A stretch of DNA of 49,194 nt from an uncultured Elusimicrobia bacterium (lineage in GTDB: Bacteria; Elusimicrobiota; Elusimicrobia; Elusimicrobiales; UBA9959), in contig CAISZM010000057.1 of the NCBI GenBank assembly GCA_903889965.1, forward strand, positions 1 through 49,194, in the 5' to 3' direction. The position numbers and the translations under genes were made by a program. Numbering within the stretch: the stretch's first letter is position 1; each line of letters begins with the position of its first letter. Under the pieces are notes generated by a model that saw only the letters and a program-made list of their open reading frames with translations, was not told the DNA's origin and ran no database searches. This document shows positions 14,534 through 23,819 of the stretch, piece after piece.

Positions 14534-15949
14534 TCACGCGGCCCCTTTATCCACTATCCTGCCGGCCTCGTCCTTAGCCAGATCTTTGGGGAAGGAGAAA
14601 ATAAATTTAGCGCCCTTGCCGGGTTCGGATTCAGCCCAGATCTTTCCCAGGTGCGCCGCGACCGCATACCTGCATATGGTAAGCCCGAGGCCGGTTCCGC
14701 CGGCTTTCTGCCCGCTCGCCTGCCCGAACTTTTCGAATATCTTTTCCAGATATTCGGAGGGAATGCCGTCGCCAGTATCGCGCACCCACACCAGCGCTTT
14801 CCCGTTGTCCTCGGATATGCCCGCCGTGATCACCCCGCTGTCGGGCGTGAATTTTATGGCGTTCCCTATCAGGTTGGTGAAAATGCGCTCCACCAGCCCC
14901 GAATCGGCGTTGACGATCAGCCGCTCCGCTCCTTCCACCTCGAATTTTATGTGCTTGCGCTGCCCGAGCGACTCCATAAGGCGTATCACTCTGACGGCTA
15001 TCTCTCTCAGGTCCACCGGCGCGAGGTTCACATCCACCCTGCCGGCCGCCATCTTCGCCTCGTCGAGAATATTGTTTATCATCCCGATCAGCCTGAACAG
15101 GGCGCGGTCTATGGAGGCCAGCATGTTCTTTTGGGATTCATTGACCGGCCCCGGTATCTCTTTGATCATGAATTCCACGAAGCCTTTTATAGCTCCGACA
15201 GGATTGCGCAGATCGTGCGTGATGGATTGGCGGAACTCGTCCTTGATACGCGCGAGTTCCCTATCAAGCGTGGCGTCATGAAAGACCACCAGCCGGCCGG
15301 ACGGTACGCCCGGGCCGGGAGCGGGTATCTGGGAGGTCGAACAGGTGAAAAAGCGGCGCGAATGCTCCAGCTCGACTTCTATTTCGCGGGAGCGCTTCTC
15401 CCTGCGGCCGCCAAGAGCCTCCAGGACGGCCTCCCTGACGGGCCCGGCCGGCGGCAGTTCCGAAAGCATCCGGCCTTCCACCGGCGCCTCCGCGGCGAGC
15501 CCGAGAACGGACCGGGCTTTCCTGTTGGCGAGCCGGACGCGTCCTTCCGTGTCCGTTATCACCATGCCGTCCTCCGCGGCTAAAAGCACCGCCTCGGTAG
15601 TTTTCTGTTCCTGTCGAAGTGTCTCCAGCTGCATATCCGAATATTTCTTAAGCTGTCCGGCCATTCTGTTAAAAGCCCCGCACAGGTCGCCCAGTTCGTC
15701 GCTGGAAGCGGCCTCCGCGCCGCGTGAAAAATCCCCGGCGGAGACGCACCCGGCCGCGCGGATAAGGCCGTTTATCGTCTTCAAAAGACTACGGCTGAAT
15801 ATCCAGGCCGAAACCAGCAGCAGCGCGAGGAACATAAGGAACGTGCCCAGCGGCCCCGGGCTTATGACGCGGAGCTGCAGCAGCGCAACGGGTAGAACAA
15901 AAACGAGCGCGGTCACCGCCACGAACTTATGGAAAATCTTTATTTTCAT
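14534..15949 (-). CDS. Membrane-anchored PAS sensor histidine kinase
   Basis: This 471-residue kinase has two closely spaced membrane segments (about 9-27 and 33-52), so there is almost no periplasmic sensing loop. A HAMP-like region (about 53-105), a PAS domain (about 115-225) and a HisKA domain with phosphoacceptor His245 in ITHDLRNPVGAIKG follow. The ATPase domain has NLIGNAIKF, DTGDGIP, FEKFGQ and GTGLGLTIC motifs. No response-regulator gene is next to it. The start lacks a Shine-Dalgarno sequence, but an extended -10 (TGCTATAAT) lies 13 bases before the ATG. Signal and target are unknown. Confidence 0.92.
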   Translation of the reverse strand: MKIKIFHKFVAVTALVFVLPVALLQLRVISPGPLGTFLMFLALLLVSAWIFSRSLLKTINGLIRAAGCVSAGDFSRGAEAASSDELGDLCGAFNRMAGQLKKYSDMQLETLRQEQKTTEAVLLAAEDGMVITDTEGRVRLANRKARSVLGLAAEAPVEGRMLSELPPAGPVREAVLEALGGRREKRSREIEVELEHSRRFFTCSTSQIPAPGPGVPSGRLVVFHDATLDRELARIKDEFRQSITHDLRNPVGAIKGFVEFMIKEIPGPVNESQKNMLASIDRALFRLIGMINNILDEAKMAAGRVDVNLAPVDLREIAVRVIRLMESLGQRKHIKFEVEGAERLIVNADSGLVERIFTNLIGNAIKFTPDSGVITAGISEDNGKALVWVRDTGDGIPSEYLEKIFEKFGQASGQKAGGTGLGLTICRYAVAAHLGKIWAESEPGKGAKFIFSFPKDLAKDEAGRIVDKGAA

Positions 15950-15962
15950 GTAAATCAGGTTT

Positions 15963-15971
15963 ATTATAGCA
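15963..15971 (-). promoter_or_regulatory. Extended -10 promoter element before the sensor kinase
   Basis: TGC-TATAAT on the minus strand matches an extended -10 element and ends 13 bases before the kinase ATG, implying a leader of only about 6 bases. No clear -35 is visible, as is common with extended -10 promoters. Confidence 0.5.
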
Positions 15972-16016
15972 TTAGTTGGCTGGAAGGGGGATTCGGGGCA
16001 TGGCGCGGCCGGTACA

Positions 16017-16622
16017 TCAGCCCCGGGCGCCGAGCCGTTCGAGGCTTGGTATCAGGCCGCGTAAAGCCCGGACCCTGTGGCTGATAGCGTTCTTCTCCGC
16101 GGCCGAAAATTCGGCCAGGGTCCTGCCGGTGCCGGCCACCTCAAAAACCGGGTCATAACCAAAGCCGTTGGAACCGCGGGGCGCCCCGATTATCGCACCT
16201 TCCAGCGTGCCCCGGCAGACCTCCGAGCGCCCGTCCGGGGAAACCAGAGCGGCGACGCAGACGAAGCGCGCGGTCCGCTCGCGTTCCGTACGCCCGGCCA
16301 GCGCGGAAAGGAGCTTGACGTTATTTTCGCCGAAGGAAGCGCTCTCCCCGGCATAACGGGCCGAACGTATTCCCGGGGCCCCGCCAAGCGCGTCCACCTC
16401 CAGCCCGGTATCGTCCGCCAGCGCCCAATGACCGCAGAACTTCGCAGCGGCAGCGGCTTTTATCAGGGCGTTTTCTGCCAGCGTGGCGCCGGTTTCTTCG
16501 GGGGCCCCGGCCCCGGGAAAATCCGCCAAAGACCGGAGTTCAAGGCGTAGCCCGGGGAGAATGGCCCGTATTTCTTCGGACTTGTGCCTGTTGAACGTCG
16601 CTATAACCAGTATATTTTCCAT
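16017..16622 (-). CDS. rdgB: XTP/dITP pyrophosphatase (RdgB/HAM1 family)
   Basis: This cytosolic enzyme of 201 residues would hydrolyse non-canonical purine triphosphates such as dITP and XTP to monophosphates, keeping them out of nucleic acids. Family motifs are the N-terminal VIATFNRHKSEEI, the central ADDTGLEVDALGGAPGIRSARYAG, and the C-terminal GSNGFGYDPVFEV, SAAEKNAISHRVRAL. All are intact. It diverges from the TPR gene at 16658 and shares a 35-base AT-rich promoter region with it. Confidence 0.96.
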   Translation of the reverse strand: MENILVIATFNRHKSEEIRAILPGLRLELRSLADFPGAGAPEETGATLAENALIKAAAAAKFCGHWALADDTGLEVDALGGAPGIRSARYAGESASFGENNVKLLSALAGRTERERTARFVCVAALVSPDGRSEVCRGTLEGAIIGAPRGSNGFGYDPVFEVAGTGRTLAEFSAAEKNAISHRVRALRGLIPSLERLGARG

Positions 16623-16644
16623 AAATTAAGGCTTCAAAATATAT

Positions 16645-16650
16645 TAGAAT
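16645..16650 (+). promoter_or_regulatory. Putative -10 box before the large TPR gene
   Basis: TAGAAT ends 7 bases before the GTG start at 16658, and no Shine-Dalgarno sequence is seen. The whole AT-rich stretch 16621-16650 must also serve rdgB on the other strand. Confidence 0.35.
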
Positions 16651-16657
16651 ATGTTTC

Positions 16658-18973
16658 GTGCCGAACAACCAGCCAGATTTTAACATTTTTAAGGAAGCTC
16701 CCGGCTCGTTCCAGGAGGCGCTCCCCCTTTTCTCGCGCGCGACGGAATTCGCCGTACCGGTTGCGCTGGACAAGTCCGGGCCCGCGCCCCTATACACCGT
16801 CACTCCCGTACAGGAAAACGGACGCCCTCACCTGCCGGCCTTCACGGGCGGCGGCATGCTGACCCCGCCCTTCATCATCCTGGGCCGCCTTGAAACCGCG
16901 CTGATGTTCTTCCACGCCGCTGCGTACGATTCCTTTATCTTTAATCCGCCTCATCCGCAGTCGCGCCTTACCGCCGCAAGCCTCGGGGCTTCCCGCAGGC
17001 AGATATCCCTGCTGGCCGGTTTTTTCCAGACGCCGCCGGGGCCCGCTTCAAAAGATCATTCACGGATGGCCGCCCAGGAATTCAGCCTCGGGAACCTCCA
17101 TAAGGCGCACTATTTTTACACGCTTGCTCTTACAAGAAATCCGGCCTCCTCGGACCGCTTCGGGCTGTACTCGGTGCTTATAGAGCTGGGGCTGCTGCAG
17201 GAAGCCTACGATTCGCTTAAAGCCGAAACGGCGCCTGAGGCGCTGGTCAACCTTGCCGCCATATACCGAAAAACCGGGAACCCCCAGAAAGCCAGGGAAC
17301 TCCTGGCCGCCGTGCCGCCCGGAACGTTCCTGGAAGACAGGCGCGCCCTCGAAACCGCCTGGCTGGACCTGGAGGAAGGTAAAGATGACGAGGCCGAAAA
17401 GACTTTCCAGCGCCTGACCACCACGGCTTTTGACAAGACCGAGGCGCTGCTTGGGCTGGGAGAAGTGATCTCAAAAACCGCTATCAAGACCAGGGACAAG
17501 GCGCTGCTAGCGGCCGCCGCCTCGACTCTCCGCTCCGCGCTGGCCCATCCGTCCCAGGTCACAGGCAGGATACTTTTCCAGCTGGGCAATATTTATTTCC
17601 GCGCCGGGGACGCGGCCCAGGCCGAAGACTGCTACGCCAAATCGGCGGCGCTGGCCCCCGCGGCGCAGGCGCTGGCCAACCTCGCGCTCGCGCTGGTAAA
17701 GACGGGGAAGATGCGGGCCGCGGCGGGAATTATCGCCCGAATTGCCCTTACGGACCCGGCCACGGCCGGGAAGCTCTCCGCGGGCCTTTCAAGGGAAGGC
17801 CTGGAAGAACTGGCGCAGCGGGTCCGCAGCCAGGCCGCGCTCCAACCCGCGGCGGCCGGACCGGAAGCCTCCCTCACACCGTCTGAGCCGATAGCGCCGC
17901 CCCCCGCCCCCCTCTCCGCCGGGAGCACCCCGCAGAAAGACGGCCCCCCGGACGCGGCGCAGCCCCGCGCGGCGGCGTCCCTCGTAGCCGCGGCGCCGAA
18001 AAGTCCCCCGCCGCCTCCAGTTCCTGCCCGGAAACCGTCCGAACCCCTAGTAATAGAGACTCTGAAGGACGTGATGTCCTCCACCTCCGCGCCCACGCTG
18101 GAGGACGACAAACGGGACGATTTCATCTCCCGCGCTTTCAAACTGGCCTCGCTGCTCGAGGACGAATCCGGCAGGAAGATATACTTTAATCCGGACGGGC
18201 TTATGGAGGTGGAGCGCAAGCTGCGTCTGGTCTTCATTAAAGACAGGGACAACGCCAGCTATAACGTAAACCTCATAAAGGACTGCGCCGCCTTCCTCTG
18301 TTACGTCCTGCAGGAACGCAATAAGGGCCGCCTTGTAAAATTACCCGATTTTGATCCCTGGAGCTGGCCGATGGTACTGGAGCAGCCGGGTATCCGGATG
18401 ACCACGTACCCGGCTCAGCGCGTCTGGAGACTCCTCTGGGACAAGACATTGCCCGAGCCCGGCTGGCTGGGAAAATACTGCGCCTGGGTGGCCGGCAGGC
18501 TGAAGACGTCGGTAGCCCCTCCGGAAGGCGCAGCGGCGGTAAAGGCCAGGATCATGAGCCACCCCGAACGGGTGATCGACGTTCAGACCGAACACAGGCA
18601 TATACTTATACTCGCCTCCTCGCTCCAGGAAACCTCCTTCATAGAGCTCACGGCGGCCGGGCTGCCGAAGCTGGAGAGCGCCATAAAACACAATTTTAAG
18701 CCCAACACTCCTCCGACCACGGACGGCTGGAAACTATTACGCTGTTTCGGCCACATGCTGGCGGAAATACTCGCCAAAGATTTCAACGCCTCCTGGTACA
18801 ACGTGGAAGGCGGCGACGGTCTCTGGTCGATGCAGACACCGTGGAAAACCTTTGTCTTCCCCCTTGGGAAGGTCTACAGGACGGCCACAGGCGCCGGAGA
18901 TCTGACATCTTACTACGAAACCCTGGAGGCGGAAAAGCGCCGCCACCAGAAAGACAGCGAGCCCGCCGTCTGA
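16658..18973 (+). CDS. Large cytosolic TPR protein with an unassigned C-terminal domain
   Basis: This 771-residue protein has no signal peptide. The N-terminal ~140 residues are not recognised. Degenerate TPR repeats span about 140-410 (for example LGNIYFRAGDAAQAEDCYAKSAALAP). A Pro/Ala-rich linker follows (about 415-470, many PP runs). The C-terminal region (about 480-760) is a distinct folded domain rich in Trp: DFDPWSWP, RVWRLLWDK, KYCAWVAGRLK, SWYNVEGGDGLWSMQTPW. I do not recognise this domain. The start is GTG at 16658, because the nearby ATG at 16651 is out of frame. It could organise a multi-protein complex; function unknown. Confidence 0.8.
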   Translation: MPNNQPDFNIFKEAPGSFQEALPLFSRATEFAVPVALDKSGPAPLYTVTPVQENGRPHLPAFTGGGMLTPPFIILGRLETALMFFHAAAYDSFIFNPPHPQSRLTAASLGASRRQISLLAGFFQTPPGPASKDHSRMAAQEFSLGNLHKAHYFYTLALTRNPASSDRFGLYSVLIELGLLQEAYDSLKAETAPEALVNLAAIYRKTGNPQKARELLAAVPPGTFLEDRRALETAWLDLEEGKDDEAEKTFQRLTTTAFDKTEALLGLGEVISKTAIKTRDKALLAAAASTLRSALAHPSQVTGRILFQLGNIYFRAGDAAQAEDCYAKSAALAPAAQALANLALALVKTGKMRAAAGIIARIALTDPATAGKLSAGLSREGLEELAQRVRSQAALQPAAAGPEASLTPSEPIAPPPAPLSAGSTPQKDGPPDAAQPRAAASLVAAAPKSPPPPPVPARKPSEPLVIETLKDVMSSTSAPTLEDDKRDDFISRAFKLASLLEDESGRKIYFNPDGLMEVERKLRLVFIKDRDNASYNVNLIKDCAAFLCYVLQERNKGRLVKLPDFDPWSWPMVLEQPGIRMTTYPAQRVWRLLWDKTLPEPGWLGKYCAWVAGRLKTSVAPPEGAAAVKARIMSHPERVIDVQTEHRHILILASSLQETSFIELTAAGLPKLESAIKHNFKPNTPPTTDGWKLLRCFGHMLAEILAKDFNASWYNVEGGDGLWSMQTPWKTFVFPLGKVYRTATGAGDLTSYYETLEAEKRRHQKDSEPAV

Positions 18974-18986
18974 CGGCCCCCGGCCC

Positions 18987-19016
18987 TTGATTGAGACCGG
19001 CATTTTTGGCGATAAT
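18987..19016 (+). promoter_or_regulatory. Candidate promoter of the C11 protease operon
   Basis: TTGATT (18987-18992) and GATAAT (19011-19016) are spaced by 18 bases. Transcription would start near 19023, about 23 bases before the ATG at 19046. A GGAGAGG sequence lies further from the ATG than usual (about 14 bases). Confidence 0.55.
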
Positions 19017-19045
19017 AACAGGGCGGAGAGGCGCGCACGATCTTA

Positions 19046-20419
19046 ATGAAGAAAACATATTTTTTTCTCACCTCCATACTGCTGGCCCCGGCCGGAGCGT
19101 GGGCCGGCCCGGCCATGGACAGCCTTTTTCACGGCGCCCCGGCGGTCTCCGTGCCCCTGCCCGCGGCGCAGAAGGGCTCCGCCCCGGACAAAGAATGGAC
19201 CGTAATGGTTTACATGAACGGCAAGAGCAATATCGAGCCTTTCGCCCTGGCCGACCTTAACCGCTTTGAAACCGCAGGTTCAAGCGAAAAAATAAACATC
19301 GTGGCTGAGATAGGCCGCTCAAAAGGCCTGGAGAACGACACCACGGCGGACGGTGACTGGGCCGGCGTACGCCGCTACTTCGTTGTGAAAGACGCCGACC
19401 CGGAGCACCTGGCTTCCCCGGTGCTCGCCGAACTCGGCAACGCCGATATGGGCGACTGGCGCCAGGCCGCCGCCTTCGTGAAATGGGCTAAAGCCGCCTA
19501 TCCTGCGAAGAAATATCTTTTTATAATCTGGGACCACGGCTGGGGCTGGATAGACCCGAGGGTGTCCGGGGACAATTTAGCGGGAAGCACAAAATCCATC
19601 TCGCATGATTTCGTGACCGGCCATTACATACACACTACCGAGATGGGGAATATTTTCCGTGAGGCGGGCAAGGTTGACATGTACGTCTCCATGGCCTGCT
19701 TCATGCAAATGGCGGAGGTAGCCTACGAGATAAAGGACGGCGCGGACGTTATAGTAGGCTCCGAAGAGGTCATACAACTGGCCAGCCTGAACTGGGAGGG
19801 TTTCCTCTCCCGGCTGGCCGGGAACCCCGGCGCCGGGGCCGAGACCGCAGGGGCTTACATGACGGACAGCTTCCGCGAAATGTACTCGCGCCCCGAGTAT
19901 CTGGACATGCTTCAGAAAACAAAATACGGGACGCAGCTTTCGGCCATCAGGGCCGCCAAGCTTCCGCTCCTGGCCGAAAAGGCCCGCGCCTGGTACGAAC
20001 TGGCGATGGCCTCCGGCGACTCCGCCGCCCTGGCCAGGGCAAAGGCCGAAGTTTTGCGCTTTGAAGTGGGCGACGAGGTTACGGACCCGGACAAAAGGAT
20101 CTCCTTTTACGGCGACCTTTATAATTTCGTGGAACTTGCCGGCCTTTACTCGGACCGTTCGAGGCCCGGAGCGGCCGCGCTTGCCGCGGCCGGGGAAGAC
20201 CTCAAGAAATTCATAACCTCGGAACTGACGATCAGCAACGCCTGGCTGGGCCGGGACAGGACCGGGAAGGAATACTCCGGCGCCCACGGCGTGGCGATAG
20301 ACATACCGGGCAGGCCCGGCAACCTTATAGAGTACTACCATTCCTACCCGGACCTGGCTTTCGCTAAAGCCTCGAAATGGGAGCGTTTCGTGGAATACCT
20401 GGAAACGATACCGGACTAG
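19046..20419 (+). CDS. Secreted C11 (clostripain-family) cysteine protease
   Basis: This 457-residue protein has a signal peptide (cleavage after AWA, about residue 20) and a clostripain-type peptidase domain from about residue 50. The start of the fold is WTVMVYMNGKSNIEPF. The catalytic His164 is in IIWDHGWGW and the catalytic Cys218 in SMACFMQMAEVAYEIKD. Both are preserved, so it should be active on peptide bonds, probably after basic residues as in the family. The substrate is unknown. A squalene/phytoene synthase gene begins 2 bases after the stop codon, so the two are co-translated; no obvious link between them is known. Confidence 0.88.
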   Translation: MKKTYFFLTSILLAPAGAWAGPAMDSLFHGAPAVSVPLPAAQKGSAPDKEWTVMVYMNGKSNIEPFALADLNRFETAGSSEKINIVAEIGRSKGLENDTTADGDWAGVRRYFVVKDADPEHLASPVLAELGNADMGDWRQAAAFVKWAKAAYPAKKYLFIIWDHGWGWIDPRVSGDNLAGSTKSISHDFVTGHYIHTTEMGNIFREAGKVDMYVSMACFMQMAEVAYEIKDGADVIVGSEEVIQLASLNWEGFLSRLAGNPGAGAETAGAYMTDSFREMYSRPEYLDMLQKTKYGTQLSAIRAAKLPLLAEKARAWYELAMASGDSAALARAKAEVLRFEVGDEVTDPDKRISFYGDLYNFVELAGLYSDRSRPGAAALAAAGEDLKKFITSELTISNAWLGRDRTGKEYSGAHGVAIDIPGRPGNLIEYYHSYPDLAFAKASKWERFVEYLETIPD

Positions 20420-20421
20420 TC

Positions 20422-21249
20422 ATGAAGAAAACCTACGAAGCGGGCTCCAGTTTCAGGCCCGCTTTTTTCTTTCTAAAGGAAGACCAGCGCAGGGCCCTCT
20501 CGGCCTATTACGGCTACGCCCGCGCCGTGGACGACATAGCCGACGCCCCCGGGATGGAGCACGCCGAAAGGGCCAGGCTGCTGGCCGCCTGGAAAGAGGC
20601 CGTTGACAGGATATTCTCCGGAGGACCGGCGGCCTCCGCGCTCGAAGAAGAACTGGCGCTGGCGGTCCGGACCTTCCCCCTCAAACCAGAACATTTCCTG
20701 CTGGTCCTGGAAGGCGTCACCGGGGACCTGGAAAATAAAACTTACGCCACTTACGCGGAACTGGAGCTCTACATGCACAAGGTGGCCTCCGCCGTCGGCC
20801 TGGCCTGCCTGGCCATCTTCCGGTACGGGGCGCCCCGCGCCCCCCTCCTGGCCGAAAAACTTGGCTGCGCCGTGCAGCTCACGAATATAATACGTGACGC
20901 GGCCGAAGATCACGCGGCGGGCCGGGTATACCTTCCCGCGGAGGACCTGGCGCGCTTCGCCTGCCGCAGCGCGGACCTGGGCGGTTTAAATTACACTCCG
21001 AATTTCATAGAATTAATGAAATTCGAGGCCGCGCGGGCACGATCCCTCTACACCGAGGCGCTGGCTCTGGCCGAGCCTTCGCTCAAACGGCGGCTCATAG
21101 GCGCACTGGTAATGGGGAGCCTGTACAGGGAACTTCTTCTAAAGATAGAGCGGGGCGGTTTCAGGGTCAAGGAAGGCCGGATCAGGCTGACCTTGCCCGG
21201 GAAATTGATTGCGCTTTTCAAAGCCTGGAGAGACTATGTTAAAATCTGA
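20422..21249 (+). CDS. Squalene/phytoene synthase family protein
   Basis: This 275-residue enzyme would join two prenyl diphosphates head to head (presqualene, squalene or phytoene type products). Both Asp-rich magnesium motifs are complete: AVDDIAD (Asp37/38-Asp41) and [18 protein letters not shown] (Asp159-Asp163). The ATG at 20422 is preferred to an upstream in-frame start that would overlap the protease gene. It overlaps dcd downstream by 14 bases. No desaturase or cyclase gene is in the window, so the product cannot be named. A second, more distant family member is at 36796-37866. Confidence 0.9.
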   Translation: MKKTYEAGSSFRPAFFFLKEDQRRALSAYYGYARAVDDIADAPGMEHAERARLLAAWKEAVDRIFSGGPAASALEEELALAVRTFPLKPEHFLLVLEGVTGDLENKTYATYAELELYMHKVASAVGLACLAIFRYGAPRAPLLAEKLGCAVQLTNIIRDAAEDHAAGRVYLPAEDLARFACRSADLGGLNYTPNFIELMKFEAARARSLYTEALALAEPSLKRRLIGALVMGSLYRELLLKIERGGFRVKEGRIRLTLPGKLIALFKAWRDYVKI

Positions 21250-21799
21250 CGCCTGGATACGCGATAACTGCCGGAAGAACAAAATGATAGCCCCGTTCGT
21301 AGAGGGCCTGGTGACCAGGGGAAGGATCTCCTACGGCCTTTCCTCCTACGGCTACGATATACGTGTTTCCGACGAATACAAGGTCTTCACCGACGTACAC
21401 AACTGCCTTGTGGACCCGAAGAACTTCAACGACAAGTCCTTCGTCGACATAAAAGCCCCTTACTGCATAGTGCCCGCCCGCTCTTTCGCCCTGGCGCGGT
21501 CCGTGGAGTATTTCCGCATCCCGCGCGGCGTTATAGGCCTCTGCATAGGCAAGAGCACCTACGCGCGCTGCGGCATCGTGGTGAATATTACGCCGTTGGA
21601 GCCGGAGTGGGAAGGACATCTCACGCTTGAGATCTCCAATACCACGCCCCTGCCGGCCAAGATATACTCCGACGAGGGCATAGCGCAGCTGATCTTTCTG
21701 GGATCGGACCGTGTCTGCGAAACTTCATACAAGGACAGGAAGGGCAAATACCAGGCCCAGCGCGGAGTTACACTGCCGCGCGTACTCAAAGCAAGGTGA
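21236..21799 (+). CDS. dcd: dCTP deaminase
   Basis: Dcd deaminates dCTP to dUTP on the way to dTTP. The 187-residue protein carries the trimeric dUTPase-like fold motifs: SSYGYDIRV near the N-terminus, [10 protein letters not shown] (Ser and Arg of the active site), the catalytic Glu region [11 protein letters not shown], and [14 protein letters not shown] precedes the ATG at 21236, which lies inside the end of the prenyl synthase gene. The stop overlaps the GTG start of the next gene (GTGA). The normal TAGW-type segment reads NITPLEPEW, a modest divergence. Confidence 0.92.
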   Translation: MLKSDAWIRDNCRKNKMIAPFVEGLVTRGRISYGLSSYGYDIRVSDEYKVFTDVHNCLVDPKNFNDKSFVDIKAPYCIVPARSFALARSVEYFRIPRGVIGLCIGKSTYARCGIVVNITPLEPEWEGHLTLEISNTTPLPAKIYSDEGIAQLIFLGSDRVCETSYKDRKGKYQAQRGVTLPRVLKAR

Positions 21800-22950
21800 A
21801 AACGATAACGGCCGCGGCGCTCGGCGCGGCCTGCGCCCTCTTTATCTGCCCACCGCACGCCGGCGCGGCCGGAGAACTTCAGCGGGCGCGGGCGGCGGCC
21901 GCGCTCGGCTCCAGGACCCAGGCCCTAGACATAGCCTTTGAAGGACTCAACTCCTCCCCGCCCGACAGGGAGTTGTTCCTGTACGCCGTGGAACTGGCTC
22001 CGGAGGGGCGGACAAAATACTCGTCCAGGCTTGCCGCCGCGGCCAGATACGGGATCGCCGCGTACAAAGAAGATTACGCGTGGTACCTCGGGCTCTGCAA
22101 GGCGGAGCGCTCTTCACCCAGGCCGCAGGAAGCCCTCCCCAACTGCCGGAAGGCCCTCGAACTGGACCCCACGGCCTACCCCGCCTACCGGGAACTGGGA
22201 CTGACCTACGCCGCCGCCGGGTCCCGGCGTAAAGCGGTGGAAACGCTTGAGCAGGGCGTAGAGCTTTCATCGTCGGACTTCCAGGCATATTACCATCTGG
22301 CGCGCATTCTGGAGAATGGCGGCGACCTCGGGCTTGCGGCCTCGTATTATTCAAAGGGCCTGGCGCTGGCCGGGAAAGATACCGTGCAGGAGGCCGGCTA
22401 TTACCGCGCCCTGCTCGAGGCCGGTCTGAAACGCAGCGAAACCAGAAAGCCGGCGCGGGCCGCGGCGGCGAAACCTCCGGCCCAGGGGCGCCGCAAACCG
22501 GCGGCCGCCTGCCCGGAAAGATCAAAACGCGCGCTCCTGCAGGACGCCCCGGCTGCGGCCCTGGCTCAGATCGACGCCTGCATCAGGCTTGCCCCCTCCG
22601 ACCCAGGACTGGCCGCCGAAAGGGCGCCGCTGCTGGTGCGCCTCGGGAAATACGGGGAAGGCCTGCAGGAATACTTAAGGGCGGCGGAGCTCTACGGCGG
22701 CAAGAACGCCGCGGGCTCCGTCTGCCGCGTCAAAGCGGCGGAAACATATCTTAAAATGGGGAATTCAGGGGGCGCCCTGGAACAATTCAAGGCGGCGGCC
22801 GCCGCCGATCCGCGCAACATCGACGCGCTCAGGGGCCTCGCAGCCGCTTACGAAGCCGGCTCCGACTTCACCTCCGCCCTGCGGGTATACGGGGACATAC
22901 TGAAGCTGGCCCCCTCCGACTCCGCCGCGCGCGCGCGTGGATCAGCTTAA
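21796..22950 (+). CDS. Secreted TPR protein, probably the N-terminal part of a frameshifted gene
   Basis: This 384-residue product starts at GTG overlapping the dcd stop and has a signal peptide (cleavage near HAGA, about residue 24). TPR motifs run from about residue 100 to 185 ([31 protein letters not shown]) and from about 270 to 380. A basic Ala/Pro/Lys-rich linker lies at about 215-245. The last repeat ends abruptly, [19 protein letters not shown], at a (CG)6 tract. Adding one CG unit, or removing one base, lets the frame continue into the ORF at 22937 as [14 protein letters not shown] therefore suspect one original gene of about 655 codons. Confidence 0.75.
   Translation: MKTITAAALGAACALFICPPHAGAAGELQRARAAAALGSRTQALDIAFEGLNSSPPDRELFLYAVELAPEGRTKYSSRLAAAARYGIAAYKEDYAWYLGLCKAERSSPRPQEALPNCRKALELDPTAYPAYRELGLTYAAAGSRRKAVETLEQGVELSSSDFQAYYHLARILENGGDLGLAASYYSKGLALAGKDTVQEAGYYRALLEAGLKRSETRKPARAAAAKPPAQGRRKPAAACPERSKRALLQDAPAAALAQIDACIRLAPSDPGLAAERAPLLVRLGKYGEGLQEYLRAAELYGGKNAAGSVCRVKAAETYLKMGNSGGALEQFKAAAAADPRNIDALRGLAAAYEAGSDFTSALRVYGDILKLAPSDSAARARGSA
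22926..22937 (+). repeat. (CG)6 dinucleotide tract at the frame break
   Basis: Six CG units sit at the junction of the reading frames 21796-22950 and 22937-23761. Slippage by one unit would join the two frames. It may be a real contingency tract, a fixed mutation, or a sequencing or assembly error in a GC-rich repeat. Confidence 0.8.
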
Positions 22951-23761
22951 AACGGGGCTTCTTACCGACGAGCAGGTACTGGAAGAGCTCAAGTTCCGGG
23001 CCGCGGTGGATGAAAAAAAGACGGCGCTGCGCCCCGAGGATATGGCGCTGTTCAAGGCTATAAAGGCAGCGGAGGCGGCGGGCGCGGTGGATTACGTAAA
23101 ACGGGAGGATCCCGGGGCGAGGGGTCTTACGGCGGAAAAGGAAACCCCGGAAGGAACGAGGCTGCTCCTGACCGGCGCCGGCTTCAAGGCCTACATTTTT
23201 TACTCTACCAGGGACGCGGTCAAATTTTTCGAGGGACGCGGCATAGGGCTGCGCGAGATCTTCCAGCTTAAAGACCTCTCCGGCGCGCCCATTTTCGATC
23301 CGTCCGGAAAGCTCACCCCCGAGGGCTCCGAGGCGTGGCGCGGAGCCGCGGCAGGAGCCAAAACCTGGCTGATGCCCTACGAACCGGCGGGAGAAAGCCA
23401 GCAGGCCGAGCGGGTTCGCAACCAGATGGAAGAAGAGGCGCACCTGGGTTACCGGGAAATTTCCGAACCGGAATATCTTTGGCTGCTTCGCGAGACCAAC
23501 TGCCCGGAAGACGTCCTTAGAAAAGACCCCGTGAACCTGAAAACCATCCCTGACGGCAAGCACGAGCGCTACCTGCTCTGCTATATCGAGAACACGACAT
23601 GCATGAATGCGGTCAACCGGGGACTGCCCTCCCTGATCGAATCCTACAGGAACGGGAACACTGCAATATCCGACGCCAAAAGGTCCACGGCCTTTTTCGG
23701 TTCCGGCGCGGTAAAACAGAACCACTTCTGCGAAAACGGGAAGCTGTGGAACGGGGAATGA
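22937..23761 (+). CDS. Uncharacterised ORF, probably the C-terminal part of the TPR gene upstream
   Basis: As a separate gene this would start at GTG 22937 with no ribosome site and no signal peptide, giving 274 residues. It begins with [23 protein letters not shown], which looks like the continuation of a helical repeat rather than a protein start. The middle holds a GTRLLLTGAGFKAYIFYSTRDAVKFFE segment, and the C-terminal third contains four cysteines. No family is recognised. The likely reading is that this is the downstream half of the secreted TPR protein, separated by a slip in the (CG)6 tract. Confidence 0.65.
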   Translation: MDQLKTGLLTDEQVLEELKFRAAVDEKKTALRPEDMALFKAIKAAEAAGAVDYVKREDPGARGLTAEKETPEGTRLLLTGAGFKAYIFYSTRDAVKFFEGRGIGLREIFQLKDLSGAPIFDPSGKLTPEGSEAWRGAAAGAKTWLMPYEPAGESQQAERVRNQMEEEAHLGYREISEPEYLWLLRETNCPEDVLRKDPVNLKTIPDGKHERYLLCYIENTTCMNAVNRGLPSLIESYRNGNTAISDAKRSTAFFGSGAVKQNHFCENGKLWNGE

Positions 23762-23781
23762 TACCCCGCCGGCGCGATATT

Positions 23782-23810
23782 TTGCATTAAATCGGAAAAT
23801 TTGTTATCAT
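23782..23810 (+). promoter_or_regulatory. Promoter of rplM-rpsI
   Basis: TTGCAT (23782-23787), a 17-base spacer, and TATCAT (23805-23810) precede the rplM ATG by only 9 bases. No Shine-Dalgarno sequence is present, so the message is predicted to be leaderless or nearly so. Confidence 0.65.
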
Positions 23811-23819
23811 AATACGACT

